Shown here one piece after another: positions 46,846 through 55,202 of a DNA stretch of 64,000 bases (its first letter is position 1; every line of letters begins with the position of its first letter). Position numbers and translations under genes: made by a program. Under the pieces are notes generated by a model. That model searched no databases. It saw only the letters and a program-made list of their open reading frames with translations, and had not been told where the DNA came from. The DNA is from Astrocystis sublimbata (taxonomy: Eukaryota > Ascomycota > Sordariomycetes > Xylariales > Xylariaceae). The stretch lies in NCBI GenBank assembly GCA_022453515.1, contig JAJNNY010000010.1, positions 62,001 through 126,000 on the forward strand, given 5' to 3'.

Positions 46846-49123
46846 CTAGCTGTCTGACTCAATACACCGTCGATATTCATTACCACAATCCCCCAAATTC
46901 TTGAAAACTGCGATGGATCGCTCATTCTTTTCGCCTAATGCAGCCTCATCGATGGCCTTATATTTCAAACTCGTTAGTTTCGCCCAATGACAGTCTCAGG
47001 TTTGACAGAGTAGAATAGACAGGAGTCGATAGAAGGACTCGAAGCAACGCCAGTGCATTAACAAGAAAAATACAGTACAAGAGCAAGACTGACCTTCATA
47101 TCCTCATCATCCAGTTTGAAAGTGAAAGTGTTCAAGTTGTCTTGGTCGTGTGTTTCCACACCGAGTCTCGTTCCTACGATAACTGGATTTAATTTGCTAT
47201 GGTTAGCAAGTCACCAGTACAAGGCTTGGCTAGGCGGAGTAGGCAACGAGCAATACTCTAGCTCTCAAAGGGCCGATGGACAATGACACTCACCTGCACC
47301 AACCTGAGGTTTTTGAAGAACCCATCGCGCAGCAACGTTGGCCAGCGATACGTGATGTTTGTCTGCAAGAGCAGACATTGTGAAGATCAAGTCTTGGAAC
47401 TCTTTCCAGCTTCCCCAGCCCAGGATCACTTCCAGGTACTACGCTATGAGGTTAATGTTGTCCTTTTCTGGTTTGCATGGAGTGCGGTTATCTGTCATTT
47501 ACCTTGCGTTGCGATGGTGTCAAGTGATTATTTGAGGAGTACATTTCCGGCATAGGCTTCCCGAGCCAGCGGTTCGAAAGGAATCCGCCGCACTGCGTAC
47601 AAAATTAACACACTGCGACTTGAGCAACGCACATGAACTTACGAAAGAACCGTATGTGAGAAGTTGCAGGCCGTATTTTGCTGACACTTCACACATCTCC
47701 TGGAGGGGCCGAGAATCCACGACAGAGAACTACGGGTCAAGTGTCAGTAAGGTTTCTTGTTCTGCCGTTGCACTCCTTACCTGAATTTGGTTCGACACAA
47801 GCCCAACTTCGCCCGTCCTTGAAATGAGATATTCACAAGCTTCTGTGACATGGGCCGAGTCAAAGTTGCACAAGCCGATAGCACCGACGAGCTCGGGGTG
47901 GGCTTTCGTGATGGCGACCAGTTTTTCCAGGATGCCGAGATACTCTTTTGCCTTGTACTAAAGTGATATCAAGGGTGGTTTCAGTTGATGTGACAAAGCA
48001 AAGAAGAGAGGTTGCCACTCACGTCATGCCAATGAAACTGAAGTAATTCAACTCTGCCGCCGATCCGCCTACATCTCTCCTTCACAGCGCCGAGGACCCA
48101 TTCTTCCGTGATGTCCTGGCCAACTGATCCGAATACACACCATTTCGTTGCGGCAAACATCTTCTCTTTGATTTGCGGAGGGAGCTTGTCTCGGAAATGC
48201 CCGTACACGAGCTCGGCGTCTCCCTGTACCATCAGTCTGAGCATTCATGCCACCACATCAATGACATCTAGGATGGTATGGTCTTACGTAGTGATCTGCC
48301 ATGTCTGCTGCTGTGAAACCTGCGCGAACCAGGTCCACAAGAGCGGTTTCCTGGGAATCGGCAGACGCTGCACCCCACGCGGGGGACGACAGCTGCCAGA
48401 AACCGTTAAAGAGCCGCGGAACTTGGAAAGAGCCCAGTTGAAAGGTCTCTACAGCTTGTTCATCAGGTAGATCCAGATCAGCGACAGTGACCTTTTCCTG
48501 TTCGTCAACTTTGGGACCGGTCTCGCGGTCGGGATAGAATAGGTGGAGCGCATCGGCAACTTGTCTCTCCGATCGTTGAAACGGGTATTCAAGCGATTGG
48601 GGAGCATAAGCCTCGCAGTAGTCGCGACATTGCTGTAGGGCCGCATGGAGATTTGCGAGTTGAGACTCGAGTTCTTCGGTTTTCGATGGGTTCGACTCCT
48701 TCAGGGCTTGGATTGCCTGCACTATGTCCCCTGCAAAGTCTCCCAGAGTTTGGTGCAGCTCAGAGCCGATCATCCAACCCGCCCGAGCAACGCTCAAGGA
48801 ATTTACGAGATGAGTTAGACTGTCCAAGCGCCTCGCGTCAATCATGAAGGTTTTTGAAACTCGATACCGCACACATTTACATACTGAGGTAGCGACTGTT
48901 GTGCCATCTTGCTCGAGAAAATACACCTGATAAGAGCCTGATACTTTGTACAGTCCGGGGTCAGCACGTCGATTCGAGGAAACAACACTTCAGCTGGGAC
49001 TAGCTCCGGTTCTGGGTTCAGAAGTTTCTGGCGAATGTGCTCAACGAACGGCTTCTGTGTGCTCGAGCCCTCTGCGATAAGAACTCGCAACGCCGACCGA
49101 AGGTGTTCGGGGGGCACTAGATA
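46846..49123 (-). CDS. Aldo/keto reductase with long N-terminal extension (at least 9 exons; 5' end unresolved)
   Basis: Nine exons fit one frame on the minus strand: 49123-48885, 48831-48288, 48223-48023, 47957-47781, 47729-47643, 47592-47503, 47438-47294, 47182-47094 and 46956-46846. The C-terminal part is an AKR barrel using NAD(P)H. It starts at FNGFWQLSSPAWG, and all four catalytic residues are visible: Asp and Tyr in ADMADHYGDAEL, Lys in FAATKWCVFG, His in LLQFHWHD. Later blocks are VGAIGLCNFDSAH, GLVSNQIQFSVVDSRP and PVIVGTRLGVETHDQDNL. Before the barrel lie at least 190 residues not usual for AKRs (LRSALRVLIAEGSS, VNSLSVARAGWMIGSELHQT, and a Glu-rich helix). The first exon has no ATG, so one or more short 5' exons lie at about 49190-49570; GAVQLINLARNMMDD (49228-49184) is a candidate. 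Confidence 0.8.
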
Positions 49124-49915
49124 CTGCAATTAGAGCCCGTTCAGCAGTCATTTCGCGATGGGACTTGCAGTTGGCGATGAGGACATCGTCCATCATATTC
49201 CTGGCGAGATTGATTAATTGGACGGCTCCTGCATGCTGCTGTCATCATGTGATGGTCGTTGTAAGTTACTCACACATGGCCAACCATCGTGACGAAGTTT
49301 ATTGGCCTCGCGGCGACCAGGTTCCCTTAAAGCTCGGTGTGCGATGTAGTACAGTACAAGTACAATCAGAGAGGGAGAGTCACGACACGCCAGATTACTG
49401 AAATCGATGCTTGATGCAGTAGGAATAGGTTTCAAGGTTTGTTGCATTGGATGTTTCGAAAACCGACGTGTTGGAGATGCACCGTTAGATATGTCTGCCA
49501 AGTCGCCCTGCGGGGGATCTGCATACATTGACCTTCCATCTTTCATAGACCAGCCATGGCTAACCATTCAGATACGGCTTCCAACGCGATAACGAAGGGT
49601 CCTATCCAGGATAAGTAAAGCTCAACAGCTGGCGCAGTAATTAATGTTGACGGTTTCTCGCGATGTTACCCTATGACGTCGGGCCCCACTAACAAAACAC
49701 GTTTTTGGCTTATCCAGTTTGCAATTTCCCCATTGTCTGGCGAGTCTGGCTATAATTCCCCATTTCTCCCCCCTTGCCCAACAAGGGCCTTCCCACGCCT
49801 CGAATGATATAGCTCTGATTTACATGCAACCATGACATTGCGCACAGCTGTGCCTCCAGCGCACTGCACTGCAATGACACCTGTCCCACCTCTCAAGGGG
49901 CCTGCCCGAGCCTGC
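49124..49915. other. Region with likely 5' exon(s) of the aldo/keto reductase and a downstream flank
   Basis: Positions 49190-49570 probably hold the missing 5' exon(s): an open minus-strand frame 49567-49214, and an ATG at 49287 followed by a GTGAGT donor. No combination gave a fully canonical join. Positions 49600-49915 show nothing. Confidence 0.4.
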
Positions 49916-50767
49916 CTAGGCCAGCATCGGTGTCGAGGGTGTCGAGGGTGTTGAGGGTGTCAAACCCCCATTGAACCTATGCTCCTCGGCCCATGAAAAT
50001 AATGCCTCAAAGTCATTGCACTGGTGCTCATAACCCCAGCCACTGCTCCCAGGGTTGTCTCCATGCACCCATTCCAGCGTCGTGTCACCATGACACATGA
50101 TGGACTGGCGCAGAAAATCCCAGCAGTGCGATAGATGGCGCGGGCCTTGGTCAACAGCGTCAGGGTCTCCGGCAACGGTTGCGAAGTAACCAATCCGAAT
50201 CATCTCCTATGCTAGAGTGTGAGTGGCCTGCAATCCTCTAATTGCTGGACGGTCGTGGGCCATTACTGGGAGCCTTACCAGACAGTGGAGTTGATGGAAT
50301 ACGGATATTGCGGCAAGGCGTCCGGGAGCCGGTGGATCTGAAGCTATGGTGTCGTTGAACTCCACGAAACCTCGTCCCTCTTTCATCGGATTAGCGCACT
50401 TGAAATGGTGAGCAAGCAGGTTGACATCTCTACCTGGAAAGAGTCCATCCCATGCCTCTTTAGTCTCCATGCTTGGATCACGCCCGAACACGTCCTCTCG
50501 TTCAAAGACTTTGCTGATCGTTCGTTGCGGCGGTAGCCATGGTGGGAACTGCCGCTCCGGACATTCAGATCGCAATAATATATTTGCCAACATCGTTGCC
50601 AATATCCACACAAGTAAAGCGACAAGTATCGTTAGAAATGTTGCGACGATGCACGCGAGATAGGAACACTTTTTATAATACCCATCTGCATGTTCAGAGC
50701 CGGTGACTGAGTTGCTCAGAAGGCCCTGCTTCTCTTCGCTTTCCTCTAACAAATGGTTTGAAGGCAT
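49916..50767 (-). CDS. UstYa-family (DUF3328) protein 1 (3 exons)
   Basis: UstYa proteins are membrane-bound, copper-type oxidases or halogenases that cyclise or modify fungal RiPPs and some NRPS products. Exons on the minus strand are 50767-50434, 50379-50279 and 50206-49916, for 241 aa. A cytosolic head is followed by one membrane helix (about residues 40-64, LACIVATFLTILVALLVWIL). Both HxxHC motifs are present: ISVFHQLHCL ending exon 2, and RHLSHCWDFLRQSIMCH in exon 3. The conserved LFPEGRGFVEF appears only if the 54-bp intron 50433-50380 is removed; that intron is a multiple of three and could be read through. The C-terminus ends in a TPSTPSTPSTP repeat. A second UstYa gene is about 660 bp upstream in the same orientation. 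Confidence 0.87.
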
Positions 50768-51427
50768 TTCCGGAGACTGTGAAATAGTGATGGTTAATTG
50801 ATCGTGTTCTGACCTTCGGAGAGCTCTTCAATTATGATGGAATGAGATCAATTGAGTCAGTTAAGAAACGGCGGAGTCCTTGGTCGGTTTTTATCTGGCA
50901 TTATCAATAGGTGAGGTCTTAGGGGGGAACACTTGGATGTTGATGTCTATTCGGCAGTATAACCGAGACAGTCGCCGATGTAGATGTAAGAGGCGTCTGA
51001 ATAGTTTAGTCGGTGAGAGCAGAGAATGCTCTCGCTAGGATGTCTTCGACTGGCTGGGCTGCGGGGTTTTGAAACAGGTTCCCGCTTGGTTTCAGTTTAC
51101 GAGTCGCTTTCAATGAAACGGATACCGATATTATATTGCTTTTTGTATGCGTACCTCATGTTTCTCTACGGTGCACTCTATACACATTGTGTCTGTCCTA
51201 TCATGAGACAGTGAACAGGTTTTTCTAACGACATTACTTGGCTGATATGCTGTAGATTATACAACATCATTGGATGAATAAATGTACACATATGCAACTT
51301 CACTTTGAATTTCACTTTGAAGATCGCGCCGAACTTGCGTTTGGTTATACTGTTGACTTTGACAGTTTACGGCAATGGTGCAAATATCATGACGTGTTTG
51401 AAAAGACCATTAGTACCCTATTGGTAT
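50768..51427. other. Intergenic between the two UstYa genes
   Basis: Promoter of UstYa gene 1 and 3' flank of UstYa gene 2. Small frames at 51026-51214 and 51274-51567 have no signal and were not called. Confidence 0.5.
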
Positions 51428-52610
51428 TCAATGTATACGGGCTGAATGCATGCGTTGCTCTGCCATGTCAAGAACCGAATCCCATGTATGATCCAATATC
51501 TCATCGTTCATCACTGGCGACGGTTTCCGCTGAGTACCATTCTTGGCACGATACGCATCAAACATAGGCTTCGTCAGGTCCTGAATCCGTTGCTTGTTCT
51601 GCCAGTCAAGGATTTGCTCAAAATCGACACATTTGTGTGTAATATCGAAATCGGGAAAGGGGGGATCACGCCTCTCATACCAACCAAAGGTGACGAATTC
51701 CATACTAGGCTGACACATGAGCCAATGCGCCAGCATTCCTTGACAGTGTGACAGATGCGCGCCGTATGAAGGCGGGTGGCCATTAGGGAAGTAGAAGTGA
51801 TAGTTGTGGTAGAGGCTCTTGCGCATCGAGTTGAAGCAATGCAGCAGGTGCATCCCATCAATGATAGCTAAGTAACGCTCATCGTCACCTTCGCGGTTTT
51901 CGCCACTGCCAACCCACTCTGGAGGCGTACGCACGGCAGAAGCCGGGTCTTTTCCGAGTTTCAAAAGCTGCCTTCGTGTGATCTCGAGTATAGCGACGTC
52001 GGTGACACGCTCCCACTCAAGGTCAACAACATCACTGGGCGGTTGTCGCCAGATGGATTCGTTGGATAGAAGAAGATGCTGGGTCGTGAGCCGCGGACTC
52101 CAATGTGGCGTCAAGTCTTGGAGGGCAGGGGCTTGGGATTCCCGACAGTTTGTTAGTCATGGCAAGCATGTCAACATAGGAGCATTACTAACAGAAGAAA
52201 GCCGTTTGTCGTGATATCTCTATGTCCTGGTTGCATTGAGAGTGCTTAACACCAACATAAAAGCCCGTAGACAACAGGCTGATAGCCAATGCCAATTGCA
52301 GCATAACCACTAGCACGAGAAGTTGCACCGACATCGATCGTGCTAAGATAACATAACATTTTTTTTTGTCAAAGGGTGTTTTCTCATAAAACGACTTCAC
52401 AATAAATTACTCACGATGGATTGCCATGGTTGCGCTGTCTTGACTTAAAGTAGCCTCTCCTTGAGGCAGTTTCTCATATACAGGCCGCTGACCAAATGCC
52501 TAGACGGATAAAGATCAGCTGAGCAAGTTCGTCGAAAGACGCAGAAGAAAGAAACTTACTACTGCCGGAGCTTTATCCTTGCCTCCTTTCCCCCAGCTAA
52601 CTAGAGGCAT
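51428..52610 (-). CDS. UstYa-family (DUF3328) protein 2 (4 exons)
   Basis: Exons on the minus strand are 52610-52560, 52499-52415, 52342-52193 and 52131-51428, for 329 aa. The head is short (MPLVSWGKGGKDKAPAV) and is followed by one membrane helix, VQLLVLVVMLQLALAISLLS. The oxidase part carries both HxxHC motifs, GMHLLHCFNSMRKSLY and AHLSHCQGMLAHWLMCQPSM, and the family's ITHKCVDFEQILDW. It is longer at the C-terminus than most UstYa proteins (extra 40-50 residues). Like UstYa it would sit in the endomembrane system and act on a secreted peptide or small molecule. Three introns of 60-70 bp restore the frame each time. Together with gene 1 it forms a same-strand pair, as seen for UstYa/UstYb in known clusters. 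Confidence 0.87.
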
Positions 52611-53080
52611 TTTGCAGCTTATTATTCAAGGGCTATGAAAACCCCAAATAGTAGTTGAAATTGAGTTGACAATGGTAAATAAGGGTGAAGTCGATGACAA
52701 GCTACAATATGACCTTTTTGTAAGCTCATGGTTTGAGAGGAGGCATTGGAAGTTCGGCATACTCGATTTTGAATACCAAATGCATTCGCAAGACTACCTA
52801 GGTAGGTAAGTAGTGTCGGGGACTGACTTACCACATCACCGAGATCGGCTGAGTCAAGATTTTCATTGTCTTTCGCAAACACCAATGAGTCTACGATGAT
52901 CATCACATGCTAGGCTTCCCACCCCTCTATCCCTTCTATAAAAAGTAAATATCTTGTCAATTAGACTGCAGATTATGCGAGTCAATCCGTAGAGGACTGA
53001 ATCAGTCAGCCATTGTGTTCGCATACATGATTTGAATATAGGCAAGCATGTGAAATACGCATCGTAGCAGGTACAAGACA
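52611..53080. other. Intergenic, nothing recognised
   Basis: UstYa gene 2 promoter. CTACCTAGGTAGGTAAG palindrome at about 52794-52810. A 94-codon frame at 52622-52906 has no recognisable feature. Confidence 0.5.
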
Positions 53081-53467
53081 TTATAAAACACGTTTGATAA
53101 ACTGACTCTCAAGCTCCGCGGAAACTGGCATCATGCTCCATTTGAATAGAACATGATGAAACGAGGTTGGGAGCCGGGAATGTCTTACACTGGCGAAAGC
53201 TTCTATGCCACGGTTCGGGTTGAAGGGGCAGTGCTTCCGGAAGTTGCCGTCCCCGTCTGCTTGGAGAAACGTAGAGTAAACACCAATATTATGTAGATCT
53301 GAGACTTTACAACACCAAGCCACAGACGCAGACAGTATGCTCAAATTCACCAAGTCTGTGAGCCCGCATTGTGTATCGTCATAGTGGCAACAGACTTGAG
53401 CGTGTTGAGTGAGGATGGCGAGAATCGCAACAAGAACAATCCCTTGTCTTTGTATGTAGTAAAACAT
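53081..53467 (-). CDS. Putative small secreted cysteine-rich protein
   Basis: An open frame of 128 codons starting with a signal-peptide-like stretch (YYIQRQGIVLVAILAILTQH). It is followed by cysteines in VCCHYDDTQC and FRKHCPFNPNRGIEAF. A 51-bp segment (GTAAAG donor, CAAG acceptor, about 53321-53271) may be an intron; removing it keeps the frame and gives AWCSDGDGNF. A GTAAGA after AFAS may be another donor, so the 3' end is uncertain. I do not recognise the family. It lies in the gap between the UstYa pair and another small secreted gene, so it could be an effector-like protein or a processed precursor; neither is shown. Confidence 0.45.
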   Translation of the reverse strand: MFYYIQRQGIVLVAILAILTQHAQVCCHYDDTQCGLTDLVNLSILSASVAWCCKVSDLHNIGVYSTFLQADGDGNFRKHCPFNPNRGIEAFASVRHSRLPTSFHHVLFKWSMMPVSAELESQFIKRVL

Positions 53468-53729
53468 GATTCAAGAGCGTGGTACGGTTGGTCGACGAGG
53501 GAGAGAATATGAATATAAATATAGGCTGCTCACTCCAGCAGAATATTCATTGCTTTCTTGGACATCACAATCATCAACAGTGCCTCAATCCCCAAAGTTC
53601 GGCGAAAGATCCTGATTATACCGACCGGAAACCCTGAGAAAGCAGGTCAGTATTTCCCAATCAGTGTAAATACATGACTTGTCGCTAATGTCCATATTCG
53701 CCCCAGACTCTCAAACCAACATTTGCAAG

Positions 53730-54185
53730 ATGCAGCCTCAGACCTATCTGTCCATTCTCATTGCCCTCGCTGGTATTGTCAGCAGTGCACCTACCCCCGT
53801 TGCCCATTTCGATGAGGGGAAGACCATCAAAACTCGAGAGGGACGTTTCAGACCCGTCTGGGTAGTTGGGCTCGACGAGGACGAGGTCAGTTCACTGAAG
53901 TCTTTTATCTCCCCTTCTGGCAAGGCTCGGAGGCATCGATCACCCTAACAGTATCGATGCTCCCGAGACACCTGCGAAACCCCGTTTCCTGCGCAACTTC
54001 ATTACGGTAAAGGCAAGTATTAACTTCAATACGATACATAGGAAAAAGGAAAGCACATCGGCTTTCGACTGTGGAAAGATGGATGGAAAACCGATGATGA
54101 GGAGGGCAAGACGTCTCGGGTAGGATACCACGGCTACCCCAAGACTCATGAAGATGAAGAGTCTGCGCTCTGGTACTACTACTAG
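53730..54185 (+). CDS. Small secreted protein, possibly interrupted by an in-frame stop
   Basis: ATG at 53730 begins MQPQTYLSILIALAGIVSSA, a clear signal peptide. Exon 1 probably ends at a GTCAGT donor near 53886 (after VWVVGLDEDE); the acceptor CCCTAACAG at about 53950 has an ideal branch point. A second, very short intron near 54005-54047 is needed to reach the frame GFRLWKDGWKTDDEEGK ending in ALWYYY and TAG at 54183-54185. After this stop the same frame stays open for 40 more codons with protein-like sequence including two Cys and Trp residues, to a TGA at 54306. The stop may therefore be a recent nonsense change, or the short form may be real. If exon 1 is unspliced, a 72-aa product stops at 53948. 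The family is unrecognised. Confidence 0.45.
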
Positions 54186-55202
54186 TGTCAGGCCCATGTT
54201 GAGAATAATTGGATCGTCTCGCGGCATTCAAGGGTGAAGGAGAACGATGAGTGGAAGTGTTTGTTGCCAAACAAGGAGAATGTCCGAGCCATAGTCTGTC
54301 TCTATTGACTACCGTCGCCCCTTGCTCTGCTCCTTGGTCATAAGACCTCAGAAGTTTTACAAAAATAAGAACTGAGGAGCTGGTAGTATTAGACTAACTG
54401 GCTGAGCACTTTCCATCACGAATGAAATTCCATGGCAACTCAATTGAAACCAGCGATTTTAACTATAAGCCGTAAAAACCTGTTGGTAATGAATATCAGC
54501 CCCTGTATCAATGAAATCGACATGTTCACCCGTCCCTGTGCCTTGTGAATCAATTAAACAATGGCCTTCAGCCGAGAGCCGACATCTAAAGACACCGCTT
54601 TTATTGAACCTCATCTCGAGTCGGATAACTATCAACATAATAAGACTGAACGAAGTACTCATCTACCTAGTTAGATGACGAATCTGATGCTGCTGTTGCG
54701 TCATCGACGCTAAGCCTTGTTGGCCAGGTTAGCGCTGTGATGATTTGCGCTGGATTCAAAGTCTTGGTCGTGTCTAATACGGTATTATTCTACATGATGG
54801 AAACTTTTTAATAGATACTGGAGCCCATTGTCGGTGAAGGTAACTAACTACCTGATCCTTTCCCCGCATAGGTACTGCGGAGAGAAGACAACAGCCGTGG
54901 GGTAGCTGAAACCCCATGAAATACTTAAGTAATTAAGACAAGACAGGGGTGAGCATCGAGATGGTCTCAAGTCTGCTCAAGGGCGTTCTTGACTTTCAAT
55001 ACAGGGAGATTGCTAAGAATGTAGCCCTAATTGATGGTCACAGGACGCAGGACGCGAATCGGAAAAAGAAACGCGGACAGAAAACGCGGGAGGCCATTGA
55101 AACTGGCAGCGACAGACACATAATCCACCGCCCTCCTCTTCTCCTACATCTCAGTGGCACTTATTGAACTCAACGGTGAACCGTGGATGGATTTATCCGG
55201 TG
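54186..55202. other. Intergenic, upstream of the transcription factor
   Basis: The first 120 bases are the read-through tail of the secreted-protein frame. Beyond that no gene is supported; the frame at 54949-55167 has no motif. Confidence 0.5.

Noticed and set aside
53730..54185. Classical repeated-core RiPP precursor of the ustiloxin type
   Set aside because: No tandem repeats and no regular dibasic cleavage sites are visible; kept only as a possible non-repeat substrate.
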